From positions 62,001 to 126,000 of the forward strand of contig NZ_ADKM02000062.1 of the NCBI RefSeq assembly GCF_000178155.2: DNA of 64,000 bases, given 5' to 3'. Positions 42,087 through 50,471 of the stretch are shown here, piece after piece (positions within the stretch are counted from its first letter, which is position 1; each line of letters starts with the position of its first letter). The notes under the pieces were generated by a model. The model was not told where the DNA came from and searched no databases. It saw nothing but the letters and a program-made list of their open reading frames with translations. The translations under genes and the position numbers were made by a program. Source of the stretch: Hominimerdicola alba 8. GTDB taxonomy: Bacteria; Bacillota; Clostridia; Oscillospirales; Ruminococcaceae.

Positions 42087-43196
42087 TCATTTTTTCAACT
42101 CATTAGCCTGTTTCAGCAGAGCACTGAGGTCAACGCCCGACTTTTTGCCGCCCTCAGCCGCTTTCTTTTCTTCGGGCTTTTTCTCTTCCGTCTTTTCTGC
42201 ATCTTCGGCTGTTTCTTCTGTTTTTTCTTCTGTTTTTTCTTCGGCTGATCCTTCAGCCTTTTCATCAGCGTTATCAGCTTCGCTGTTCTCGGTTTCGCCG
42301 CCCTTGAGCGCACTTGCCTGCTTCATCAGTTCTTCGAGTTTCGCATTGGACTTTTTCGGCTGCTCGCCCGCTTTTCTCGATTCGGGAGCTTCGGGGAGAT
42401 CCGCCTCGACCAGTTCGGGCACCTTAAATTCGGGAATGCCGCCCTCAGTCAGCTTGCTCTCGGTCTCTTTCAGCAGTTTTTCAGCTTCTGCGCCCCTTTC
42501 GGTTATGGCAGCAAGAGCCTCATTCAATGCAGCCATCTGCTTGCCGAGTTCCTCGACATCTGTGAGCATCGAAGCCCTGAGGTTATTGTTTGCTACCTTC
42601 ATCTTCTCGGAAGAATTCTTTGTTTCCGCGTCAGTTTCGGCAGCCTTTTTCTCGGCTTCGTAGATTATCTCGGCAGCTGTATGGTTGGCATCTTCAAGCA
42701 TCTCCTTGACCAGAGCCTCAGCCGCAGCCTTTTTATCTTCCGCTTCCTTATTGGCATTGCCGACCAGTGCATTAGCGGACTGCTGTGCTGCTATGAACAC
42801 CTGACTCAGTGCCGCAGCTTCATCATCGGATTCATAAGCGCTCAGTTTAGACTTGACATCTTCCAGTTCCTTGACAGCAGCAGCGTGGCTCTCTTTAAGA
42901 GCAGCAAGTTCTTCTGCCAGCTTTGCCTTGTCTTCCTCAGCTGCTTTCAGCTTTGCGGAATTTGTTTCATTCTGCACCTGCAGGCTGGTCAGCTTGACCT
43001 TTTCCTGTGCAAGCACAGTTTCATGGGCTTTTTCCTCATCGCTGCCCTTCTTGTATTCTTCCATTATAAGTTTTGTTTCACGGAGTTCATTCTTGAGGTC
43101 AAACACCTGACCGTTCAGAAATTCCAACCTTTTTATAACTTCATTTCTGTCATAACCGCCGAACTCGACAGTCTTTATAAACCTGGTTTCCGCCAT
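42087..43196 (-). CDS. Coiled-coil protein with DivIVA-like N-terminus
   Basis: 369 residues. The first 35 (ETRFIKTVEFGGYDRNEVIKRL) resemble the membrane-curvature start of DivIVA/GpsB-type proteins. About 25-250 is almost continuous coiled coil (heptads such as KAAEEDKAKLAEELAALKE). About 260-350 is Glu/Lys/Ala low complexity (EEKTEEKTEETAEDAEKTEEKK). It ends with a helix SGVDLSALLKQANELKK, an echo of KLEELMKQASALKG near 285. No signal peptide. It probably forms a filament or scaffold. First gene after the twin promoter at 43297. Confidence 0.7.
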   Translation of the reverse strand: MAETRFIKTVEFGGYDRNEVIKRLEFLNGQVFDLKNELRETKLIMEEYKKGSDEEKAHETVLAQEKVKLTSLQVQNETNSAKLKAAEEDKAKLAEELAALKESHAAAVKELEDVKSKLSAYESDDEAAALSQVFIAAQQSANALVGNANKEAEDKKAAAEALVKEMLEDANHTAAEIIYEAEKKAAETDAETKNSSEKMKVANNNLRASMLTDVEELGKQMAALNEALAAITERGAEAEKLLKETESKLTEGGIPEFKVPELVEADLPEAPESRKAGEQPKKSNAKLEELMKQASALKGGETENSEADNADEKAEGSAEEKTEEKTEETAEDAEKTEEKKPEEKKAAEGGKKSGVDLSALLKQANELKK

Positions 43197-43296
43197 TCTA
43201 TCATTCCTCCTGAAGCCGCATTTTTTTGCGGCAGCCTATTGAAAATTATACACAAATAAGGCTTATGCCTACCCTTTCATATAATTTATACTATTA

Positions 43297-43325
43297 AGTA
43301 TAAAACTTTTTTTCACAATTGTCAA
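43297..43325 (-). promoter_or_regulatory. Promoter of the coiled-coil/hydrogenase-like genes
   Basis: Minus strand TTGACA, 17 bases, TATACT, followed by TTAATAGTATAAATT. Spacing and flanks mirror the promoter at 39879. The remaining 43326-43616 gap is AT-rich with nothing else recognised. Confidence 0.88.
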
Positions 43326-43616
43326 TAGATTTTTTCACATATAAAGAAGTTTTTTCTACGTTTTATGCAAATAAGTTCAGTTAGTTTAGATTTGTCTTGT
43401 GTGACTGCCCAAAATTTGCGCCTTTCAACCAGTTTTGTCATTCACGATTTATTAAAACTGTACAAATTCATTCAGCTTTTCTGAACGCAGAAATTAGCTA
43501 AGTCTTTTTGTGCAACTTTGCTAAAATCACAGATTAACTCCGCCCATACATTTGTACGAACGGAGTATATCAACATATATTCAGATATTCTTATCTGTAT
43601 CTGTTTTTTTCGGGCT

Positions 43617-44174
43617 TTACCAGTCATCTTCGCAATCTTTGATAAGCTGCTGCACCTCTTCATTAAAATACAGTCCGATATCGAACAATTTATCTGCCTG
43701 CTGCTTAGTGATCCTGCCTGTCAGCGAATAGACGAACTGCCCATGCTGACGCTGCATACCGTCCCACGAGTCGATTATTTTTATCCAGCCCGCCTTGCCC
43801 AGCGCCCTTTCGGGGAATTTTGCGCCCGGTATGAACCTGTCAGCCAGCATGATAGCACAGCGGTTATGGTTATAATAATCACAGGAATATGTATCGCCCT
43901 GCGGCGACATCCAGCCCAGCTTGAAGCTGTCGCTGTTCTTGAAAAACATCTTTTCCAGCGGGAGGGGGTATTTCTTATCCGACTCTATCACTTTGACGAA
44001 ATTATAGTCGTCCTCTTTAAAGCGGTAATAGCCGCCTTTACCATCGAGCACTACGGGCAGCTGTTCTTCCTTGACCATCGTTTCAAAAGGAGTACCTTTC
44101 AGTGTTTCAAGTGTATCATGGTACTCATTGCAATAATAGCCTGCCGATGACTTATAAACAGCATATTTCTTCAT
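43617..44174 (-). CDS. Hypothetical cytoplasmic protein
   Basis: 185 residues from the ATG at 44174 (GGTGAG upstream); the open frame extends 16 codons more without a ribosome site. Rich in aromatic and charged residues (YAVYKSSAGYYCNEYHDTLE; GWMSPQGDTYSCDYYNHNRC). A C-terminal helix (ADKLFDIGLYFNEEVQQLIKD) ends in acidic residues. No signal peptide, no membrane segment, no known family recognised. Monocistronic. Confidence 0.6.
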   Translation of the reverse strand: MKKYAVYKSSAGYYCNEYHDTLETLKGTPFETMVKEEQLPVVLDGKGGYYRFKEDDYNFVKVIESDKKYPLPLEKMFFKNSDSFKLGWMSPQGDTYSCDYYNHNRCAIMLADRFIPGAKFPERALGKAGWIKIIDSWDGMQRQHGQFVYSLTGRITKQQADKLFDIGLYFNEEVQQLIKDCEDDW

Positions 44175-44355
44175 AGTGCTCACCGAGCTCACCACCTTCC
44201 TGCTCACAGACTTTCCGCGCACAAGCTATGTGCCTGTTTCTGTCCATTCATTCACTATTCTATCACATTCTACCCGCTTTTGTCAATAGTTTAAACATAC
44301 CATAACGGAAATCGCACATATCAGACAAGGCATATCTGCGAATAAGCGCGCAAAA

Positions 44356-44385
44356 AGGCGCGCAGACCTTTCATTCCGCGCGCCT
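44356..44385 (-). terminator. Terminator of metY
   Basis: Minus strand AGGCGCGC / GCGCGCCT stem followed by TTTTT. Confidence 0.85.
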
Positions 44386-44399
44386 GACATATATCATTT

Positions 44400-45668
44400 T
44401 CAGATATTTGCGAATGCCTGTTTCAGGTCATCGAGGATATCCTCGACATTTTCAAGACCAACAGAAAATCTTATCATGCCGCCGTCGATGCCTGCTGCTT
44501 TGAGCTGTTCATCGCTGAGCTGGCGGTGTGTTGCAGATGCGGGGTGCAGAACGCAGGTACGGATATCTGCGACGTGCACTTCGTTGGAAGCCAGTTTCAG
44601 GCTATCCATGAACTTGACAGCAACTGGTCTGCCGCCCTTTATCGAGAAGCTGATAACGCCAGATGCGCCCAGCGGCAGGTACTTCTGCACCAGAGGATAG
44701 TACTTATTGCCTTCTAGACCCGGATAGAACACGCTCTCGACCTTATCGTTGTTATTCAGATATTCTGCTACTATCTTAGCGTTCTCAACATACTGCTTCA
44801 TACGTACAGGCAGTGTTTCCAGACCCAGATTGAGCAGGAAGGAGGAGTTAGCCGCAGGGTAGCAGCCGAAATCTCTCATAAGCTGCATCCTTGCCTTTAC
44901 GATGAAAGGTGCGAACGGGTACTTCTCGGTATATACAGTGCCGTGATAGCTTTCGTCAGGCTCGGTCATGCAGGGGAACTTGCCGCTTGCTGCCCAGTCG
45001 AACTTGCCGCTGTCAACGATAACGCCGCCGACCTGTACAGCATGGCCGTCCATATACTTTGAAGTGGAGTGTATAACGATATCAGCGCCCCACTCAATAG
45101 GTCTGCACAGTATGGGGGTAGCAAAAGTGTTATCTACCACCAGCGGCACGCCGTTTGCGTGTGCTGCTTTTGCGAACTTCTCTATATCAAGTACAGTCAG
45201 TGCGGGGTTGGCGATAGTTTCACCGAACACCAGCTTGGTATTGGGCTTGAATGCCGCCATCAGTTCTTCTTCGGTGCAGTCGGGGTCAACATAGATGCAC
45301 TCGATGCCCAGCTTCTTCATGGTTATGCTGAACAGGTTGATAGTGCCGCCGTAGATGGCAGTCGATGCGATAAAGCTGTCGCCGCTCTCGCAGATATTCA
45401 GTATAGTGCAGAGGGTAGCCGCCTGACCCGAAGAGGTACACATTGCAGCCACGCCGCCCTCCAGTGCTGCTATCTTCTTCTCGACAGCATCGGTGGTGGG
45501 GTTTTCAAATCTGCCGTAGATAAGGCTAAGTGTGGGGTCATCAAACACAGCCGCCACCGCATCGGTGGAGTCATAAACGTAGGTCGTGCTCTGTACTATC
45601 GGCACAACTCTCGGCTCTCCGTTTTTAGGGGTATAACCCTCATGCAAACATTTGGTTTCGATCTTCAT
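44400..45668 (-). CDS. metY: O-acetylhomoserine sulfhydrylase (PLP enzyme)
   Basis: 422 residues, full length for the Cys/Met-metabolism PLP family. It begins ETKCLHEGYTPKNGEPRVVP, typical of MetY, and has YGRFENPTTDAVEKKIAALEGG, SSGQAATL, the PLP-phosphate site STAIYGGT, Asp in VDNTFATP and the Schiff-base Lys in HSTSKYMDGHA (about 208). It forms homocysteine from O-acetylhomoserine and sulfide in the cytoplasm. Cystathionine gamma-synthase or methionine gamma-lyase are related, but length and start favour MetY. Single gene with its own terminator; no riboswitch seen upstream. Confidence 0.9.
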   Translation of the reverse strand: MKIETKCLHEGYTPKNGEPRVVPIVQSTTYVYDSTDAVAAVFDDPTLSLIYGRFENPTTDAVEKKIAALEGGVAAMCTSSGQAATLCTILNICESGDSFIASTAIYGGTINLFSITMKKLGIECIYVDPDCTEEELMAAFKPNTKLVFGETIANPALTVLDIEKFAKAAHANGVPLVVDNTFATPILCRPIEWGADIVIHSTSKYMDGHAVQVGGVIVDSGKFDWAASGKFPCMTEPDESYHGTVYTEKYPFAPFIVKARMQLMRDFGCYPAANSSFLLNLGLETLPVRMKQYVENAKIVAEYLNNNDKVESVFYPGLEGNKYYPLVQKYLPLGASGVISFSIKGGRPVAVKFMDSLKLASNEVHVADIRTCVLHPASATHRQLSDEQLKAAGIDGGMIRFSVGLENVEDILDDLKQAFANI

Positions 45669-45757
45669 TATTATCTGTCCTTTCGATCATATGTATATTT
45701 CAAGCTGAAATCGTTCAGCCTAATGTCGTATATTTTTGGGGGACTTTCCTGCCGACG

Positions 45758-46783
45758 CTATCGCTCATAAGATCTCAGCGAAGTTTTCATGCGCAGGGGG
45801 AGGTCGGCATCTGCACTGCGGGCATCACCTGTATAGGTATAGCTCAGTGTCAGCGTGCCGCCGTCTTCTGTCGGGTAGACAGCTTCCGCCGTCTGACTGC
45901 CGCTGTCGTTCTTCCCCAGAAAATATCTGCCTTTTACGCCGCATCTGCTTATCAGGTCGCCCTGTTCGCGCTCATCATATCCACCTGATCTGTCAGAAGC
46001 CTTAGCGCAGGCAGTTTCAAGGCTGACAGACGGGGCATACACCGCCCTGAATGTCAGTGCGGCGCTGTTGTCGGGGGCGTACAGTTCGTCCGTATCATTT
46101 GATGTCAGATAAAAGCCCGCTGTTGGCACGACTTCTTCAAGTCTGCCCTGTGCGCCGAAGTCAGCCGTGACTGTCAGGCTGTCATCAAAGCAGAAAGTCA
46201 GCAGGCTGTCCCATGCTTCACGCACGCGCTGTTCCTGCAAAGACTTGCGGACATTCTTATTTATCCTGTAGGTCAGGTTGAGGAAACTGCCGCTGTCAAG
46301 TTCGTATGAACCCGATATAAGGTCATAATCAGACAGCGAGGAATTGTGCAGGACATAGCCCCGTCTGCCCGCACCGACTTCATCGCGCCGCACCTCAACA
46401 CCTTTTGACGGCGAATCAGCTTCGATGCCGAAGCCCAGAAATGTGAAAGCATTGGCACTGCCGCAGGGCATCACCATAGCGCCGAAGTCGCCCGCGTCAC
46501 CTGCACTGCTGTACATTATCAGTCTGCCGCCGCTGTCGGGGTAGAGGTCGCACTCGCCCGTCAGGTCTTCATCGGGGCTTGTTTCGAGGTCGGCATAAAA
46601 TTCTTCGGGCATACTGAAACGGAAGCCGTATTCCTCACTGCAAACTTCAAATTTGCTTTTTTCACGCCCGCTGACAGAACTGCCCGTATCGGTCTTTGCG
46701 GGCAGTTCATCTATACTGCCGTCAAACCCGCAGGCTGTCAGCCCAAAACACACCGCAAGGGCGATGATAGGCGCTCTTTTCAT
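45758..46783 (-). CDS. Hypothetical lipoprotein
   Basis: 341 residues. Lipoprotein signal peptide with lipobox LTAC (Cys about 18), then a Ser/Asp linker. A domain about 45-165 begins FEVCSEEYGFRFSMPEEFYAD, a PsbP/DUF-like strand pattern common in clostridial lipoproteins; about 195-330 looks like a second, related copy (LEEVVPTAGFYLTSNDTDELYAP). It would be anchored outside the membrane. Role unknown. It is 26 bases downstream of the membrane-protein gene at 46810 and probably in the same unit. Confidence 0.65.
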   Translation of the reverse strand: MKRAPIIALAVCFGLTACGFDGSIDELPAKTDTGSSVSGREKSKFEVCSEEYGFRFSMPEEFYADLETSPDEDLTGECDLYPDSGGRLIMYSSAGDAGDFGAMVMPCGSANAFTFLGFGIEADSPSKGVEVRRDEVGAGRRGYVLHNSSLSDYDLISGSYELDSGSFLNLTYRINKNVRKSLQEQRVREAWDSLLTFCFDDSLTVTADFGAQGRLEEVVPTAGFYLTSNDTDELYAPDNSAALTFRAVYAPSVSLETACAKASDRSGGYDEREQGDLISRCGVKGRYFLGKNDSGSQTAEAVYPTEDGGTLTLSYTYTGDARSADADLPLRMKTSLRSYER

Positions 46784-46809
46784 TTACAAGACTCTCTTTC
46801 TATCCGATA

Positions 46810-47295
46810 TTATCTCACAGGTTCTTTCATGCGTCTGATGCACAGCACCCCTGCGGTCACCATGCCGACAAGCACCAGCACAGGAAAGCCGAAAAGCGTG
46901 ATATACAAGGCGCTTTCGGGCGACATATCTTCGGTAAAGCCCAGCACGCCTATAAGCACGACCGCCTCCGCGAACAGTGTCAGGAACGCTGTCAGCAGTG
47001 CCGCGCCGAAATACATCACCCAGAAAGGCGGTATCATATCACGGTGAGCGGGAAACCTCTTTTTTGATGTGATGAATCTTATCGCAAACACAAAATGTGT
47101 CAGAAACAGCAGACAGCCCGCCGTGTATGCTATGGCGTTGTAGCCGTACACATAACCGCCCAGAAAGCCGACAGAATGACCGCCTATGCTTTTTTTGCCG
47201 AGAAGCTGCACCGCCGATGCCGCCGCACCGACGGGAACAGCCGCCAGCATACAAAAAATATCCTTTAAAAGTGTTTTTATATTTGTCTTTTTCAT
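46810..47295 (-). CDS. Hypothetical four-helix membrane protein
   Basis: 161 residues from the ATG at 47295, with GAGGTGAC upstream. Hydrophobic helices near 12-32, 52-75, 93-118 and 130-155. The first loop is Gly-rich (GGHSVGFLGGYVYGYN). No family recognised. It lies 20 bases after the 47316 gene, in a five-gene same-strand run. Confidence 0.6.
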   Translation of the reverse strand: MKKTNIKTLLKDIFCMLAAVPVGAAASAVQLLGKKSIGGHSVGFLGGYVYGYNAIAYTAGCLLFLTHFVFAIRFITSKKRFPAHRDMIPPFWVMYFGAALLTAFLTLFAEAVVLIGVLGFTEDMSPESALYITLFGFPVLVLVGMVTAGVLCIRRMKEPVR

Positions 47296-47315
47296 TTTGT
47301 CACCTCGCATCAAAG

Positions 47316-47945
47316 TCAGTTCACATGTATCGAATTGTAATCGACTTTGCTCATGCTGACTGCGCTTTCCATAGCTATCCTCGCGGCTTCGGTGACATTC
47401 ATACTGCCGCCTGCCGTGAACACAGCCTTTTGCAGTGCTATGCCGAAAACTATATGCAGTTCGCCGTCCTCAGCGTAGTGATTTGCGACTTCTGCCAGCG
47501 GCAGCCACAGCCGCCCCAGATAGTCTGTCATGCTTTCGCCCACCTGACATGCACGCGGTCTGCCGAACTGTTCGCCGCCTGCCGTGTAGGAGATGTATCT
47601 GAAAATGTCGTTGACATCGGGCAGAGTGCCCCCGCGCTGTTTGACAGCGCCGCCTATCATCGACCACACCGACAGCTTTTCATTGACCAGCGGCTCGTTC
47701 AGCAGGTCACCGAAAAACAGCTTTCTTCCCTGTTTATCGGTCATCACTGTAAATATCTGATCTTCTGTCAGGTGGTTCTTCTTCATGAACATCACCCGCA
47801 CATCTTTCTGGCAGGCATACCCTGCCAGCGAACCAACTGCGCAGACAAGCGACTGCGGATGTATCTCGCCGCTTCCGCCGCGCATGGCATTGACCAGCCT
47901 TTCCAGCACTGCGTCAGCACCCTTTTGCAGTTTTGCTATGTCCAA
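47316..47945 (-). CDS. Hypothetical cytoplasmic protein
   Basis: 209 residues. Mostly helical and soluble: MDIAKLQKGADAVLERLVNAM, then QSLVCAVGSLAGYACQKD, FFGDLLNEPLVNEKLSVWSM and a C-terminal NVTEAARIAMESAVSMSKVD. No signal peptide. No family recognised. The start overlaps the end of the DUF2085-like gene by 32 bases, so translation is probably coupled. Confidence 0.65.
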   Translation of the reverse strand: MDIAKLQKGADAVLERLVNAMRGGSGEIHPQSLVCAVGSLAGYACQKDVRVMFMKKNHLTEDQIFTVMTDKQGRKLFFGDLLNEPLVNEKLSVWSMIGGAVKQRGGTLPDVNDIFRYISYTAGGEQFGRPRACQVGESMTDYLGRLWLPLAEVANHYAEDGELHIVFGIALQKAVFTAGGSMNVTEAARIAMESAVSMSKVDYNSIHVN

Positions 47946-48312
47946 ATTTTTTCACTGTCCTTATTACGTATTTTATGCCCTCAAAGTACAGCACAGCCGT
48001 ACCGATGCCGCCTGCGATGCCTGTCACCAGTCTGCGCGGGTTGTCAGACTCTTTTATGCCCAGCTGTTGTATCAGCCAGTCGGTGAAAGTAACGCCGCAC
48101 AGAGCGACAGCCGCCCATGACGGCAGTTTCTTCCGCTTAAACAGCAGTGCAGAAGCGATGATATGACCTGCCAGCACGCCTGTGCATCTGGCACAGACAG
48201 GCATCTGCCACTGACCGATGAAAAAGCTCCTGTCAGCCCGCTGGTGACAGCCGCATCTTTCGCCGTACTCCATCGCTTTGAGCCACAGCTGTTCCTTTTG
48301 CTGTGCCGTCAT
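47914..48312 (-). CDS. DUF2085-like membrane protein
   Basis: 132 residues. Two cysteine blocks fit DUF2085: GERCGCHQRADRSFFIGQWQ (about 17-36) and MPVCARCTGVLAGH (about 37-50), followed by two or three hydrophobic helices with TDWLIQQLG and PRRLVTGIAGG, both typical of the family. A metal- or redox-linked membrane role is possible but not established. It overlaps genes on both sides (4 bases upstream, 32 downstream). Confidence 0.75.
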   Translation of the reverse strand: MTAQQKEQLWLKAMEYGERCGCHQRADRSFFIGQWQMPVCARCTGVLAGHIIASALLFKRKKLPSWAAVALCGVTFTDWLIQQLGIKESDNPRRLVTGIAGGIGTAVLYFEGIKYVIRTVKKFGHSKTAKGC

Positions 48313-48569
48313 GCCTTGAACTTCTTATCACAGTTCGGGCAGACCCAGTATGCGCGGGTCTTGGTTTCGATCTTGGTATCCTTACCGCACAGACCGCACA
48401 GCAGTCCCACAGGACCCATTATAAGATACCCGCAAATACCGCTGCAAACGCCGTAATCGCCGCCTTTTGTGGTAGTTTCGTTTATAAGGCGGCAGTCGGG
48501 ACAGCCGCACTTGGGGCAGACTTTGCCTGTGTAACCGTAGTTATTATAGCCGTAATTATTATAATCCAT
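48309..48569 (-). CDS. Small zinc-ribbon protein
   Basis: 86 residues. An Asn/Tyr/Gly-rich start (MDYNNYGYNNYGY), then CPKCGCPDC (18-26), a glycine-rich hydrophobic stretch with CSGICGYLIMGPVGLLCGLCGK, and WVCPNCDKKFKA at the end. The outer Cys pairs would bind one zinc; the middle may insert in or lie on the membrane. First of the overlapping gene chain that runs to the lipoprotein. Confidence 0.7.
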   Translation of the reverse strand: MDYNNYGYNNYGYTGKVCPKCGCPDCRLINETTTKGGDYGVCSGICGYLIMGPVGLLCGLCGKDTKIETKTRAYWVCPNCDKKFKA

Positions 48570-48640
48570 GTTATCTCCTTAGGTTTATGTATATGTCCCC
48601 GCACAGTGCGGGGACAGCATCGCTATATTCTTTTATCATT

Positions 48641-48801
48641 TATGACTATCCCTTTAGCACAACATCTGAAAATGCGGCAAACAAAAGGATAATTGAGCGT
48701 TGTATATCTTTCCCCCGCCTGCGGCGGGGGAAAGATATACGCCAAGAACCTTAAGTCCTGTATAGCCGCTGTTTTTGTGGTGTGTCAGCGGGATAACCCT
48801 G
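48641..48801. mobile_element. MITE-like element after purB (empty form, 7/8 target duplication)
   Basis: 161 bp. Left end TATGACTATCCCTTTAGCACAAC; right end (reverse complement) CAGGGTTATCCCGCTGACACACC. Flanks TTATCATT and TTATCTTT differ at one base. The core boxes match the 18466 copy, plus a perfect internal palindrome built on GTATATCTTTCCCCCGCC (48703-48741 region). The right flank touches the purB stop codon. Confidence 0.8.
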
Positions 48802-48808
48802 TTATCTT

Positions 48809-50248
48809 TTATACGTTTATCTCTGCCACATCGTCGGAAACGCCGTTAGCTTCGATTATGGGCTTTACGACATTATCGATGAACTCATCGACCTGCTGGG
48901 GGCATCTGCCGATGTAGTTTTCGGGCTTCATTATCTCAGCCAGTTCTTCGCGTGTTACCATGAAGATAGGGTCAGCCGCAATGAGGTCTGCGAGGTCGTT
49001 GTCAAGACCGTCTTTCTTGACATGTTCGCCTGCTATCATCGAAAGTTTTCTGATATGCTCGTGAAGTTCCTGTCTGTTGCCGCCCTTTTCGCAAGCGTCC
49101 ATGATTATGTTCTCGGTAGCCATGAAAGGCAGTTCAGCCATAACGCGGCGGGTGATCATCTTGTCATATACCACCAGACCGTTATCGGGGTCGGTAACGT
49201 TGAGCATGATGTTCAGTATAGCGTCAACGCCGAGAAAAGCCTCAGCCACAGAGATACGCTTGTTTGCGGAGTCATCAAGAGTTCTCTCGAACCACTGTGT
49301 ACCTGCGGTGAATGCGGGGTTGAGGACATCGCAGATAACGTATCTTGCCAGCGAGCAGATACGCTCATCGCGCATGGGGTTTCTCTTGTAAGCCATAGCG
49401 GAAGAACCTATCTGGGTCTTCTCGAAAGGCTCTTCTATCTCCTTGAAAGACTGGAGAAGTCTGATATCGTTGCCGAACTTCATGGCACTCTGCGCGATGG
49501 CAGCCATTACCTGACAAACCGCAAAGTCAACTTTTCTCGAATAGGTCTGACCCGATACAGGAACGACTGCGTCAAAGCCCATTTCCTCAGCGATGAGTCT
49601 TTCAAGTTCCTTTACCTTGTCGGTGTCACCGTGAAACAGTTCCATGAACGATGCCTGTGTGCCTGTTGTACCCTTTGAGCCCAGCAGTTTCAGTCTGCCC
49701 ATCTGGAAATCAAGGTCTTCCAGATCCATGACCAGTTCGTTGCACCAGAGAGTTGCTCTCTTGCCCACTGTGGTCAGCTGTGCGGGCTGGAGGTGGGTAT
49801 AAGCCAGACATGGCAGACCCTTATACTTGTCAGCGAACTTAGCCAGCTGATCTATTACCTTTACCAGCTTTCTCTTGACTATCTTCATGGCATCGCGCAT
49901 GATGATGATATCTGTGTTATCGCCCACATAGCAGGAAGTTGCGCCCAGATGGATTATCTTGTCGGCGTTGGGACAGCACTTGCCGTAGGTATGTACATGC
50001 GCCATTACATCGTGGCGCACCAGCTTTTCTTCCTCAGCCGCCATAGCGTAGTCGATGTTGTTGACGTTTGCTTCAAGTTCATCTACCTGTGCCTGAGTAA
50101 CGTTCAGACCCAGCTTCATCTCAGCCCTTGCCAGAGCTACCCAGAGCTTTCTCCAGGTGGTGAACTTCTTGTCAGCCGAGAAGATGTACTGCATCTCCTT
50201 GCTGGCATATCTTGTGCAGAATGGTGATTCATAGCTGTTGGTTGACAT
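48809..50248 (-). CDS. purB: Adenylosuccinate lyase
   Basis: 479 residues from the ATG at 50248 (AAAGAGG upstream). It has YESPFCTRYASKEMQYIFS, the His of HVHTYGKCCP, TSCYVGDNTDIIIMRDA, KGLPCLAYTHLQPAQLTTVG, GTTGTQASFMELF and the superfamily signature GSSAMAYKRNPMR (about 290). The length fits the eukaryote/Bacteroidetes-like PurB class. It cleaves SAICAR and adenylosuccinate in purine synthesis. Single gene with its own promoter and a roughly 75-base leader. Confidence 0.95.
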   Translation of the reverse strand: MSTNSYESPFCTRYASKEMQYIFSADKKFTTWRKLWVALARAEMKLGLNVTQAQVDELEANVNNIDYAMAAEEEKLVRHDVMAHVHTYGKCCPNADKIIHLGATSCYVGDNTDIIIMRDAMKIVKRKLVKVIDQLAKFADKYKGLPCLAYTHLQPAQLTTVGKRATLWCNELVMDLEDLDFQMGRLKLLGSKGTTGTQASFMELFHGDTDKVKELERLIAEEMGFDAVVPVSGQTYSRKVDFAVCQVMAAIAQSAMKFGNDIRLLQSFKEIEEPFEKTQIGSSAMAYKRNPMRDERICSLARYVICDVLNPAFTAGTQWFERTLDDSANKRISVAEAFLGVDAILNIMLNVTDPDNGLVVYDKMITRRVMAELPFMATENIIMDACEKGGNRQELHEHIRKLSMIAGEHVKKDGLDNDLADLIAADPIFMVTREELAEIMKPENYIGRCPQQVDEFIDNVVKPIIEANGVSDDVAEINV

Positions 50249-50330
50249 AGTGATTACCTCTTTCGTTTTATCGTTTAGGGCGTTCTGCCTGTCCGCGCAC
50301 GAACAGGTACAAAACATGAAATACAGATTT

Positions 50331-50359
50331 ATTATAGCACATATCGCCTGAAAAATCAA
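50331..50359 (-). promoter_or_regulatory. Promoter of purB
   Basis: Minus strand TTGATT, 17 bases, TATAAT. The leader shows no purine-riboswitch core that I can recognise. Confidence 0.7.
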
Positions 50360-50441
50360 GGCGGCGTAAGACATATGATATTACTCTGACATACCATAGC
50401 AAAAAACTCTGTATCTGAGGGTATTTTTGCACAAAAAAAGT

Positions 50442-50464
50442 GTGCAGTCAGCCTGTGACTGCAC
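50442..50464 (-). terminator. Terminator of the spoIVB-like gene
   Basis: Minus strand GTGCAGTCA / TGACTGCAC, 5-base loop, then ACTTTTTTT. Confidence 0.9.
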
Positions 50465-50471
50465 AACTCTG

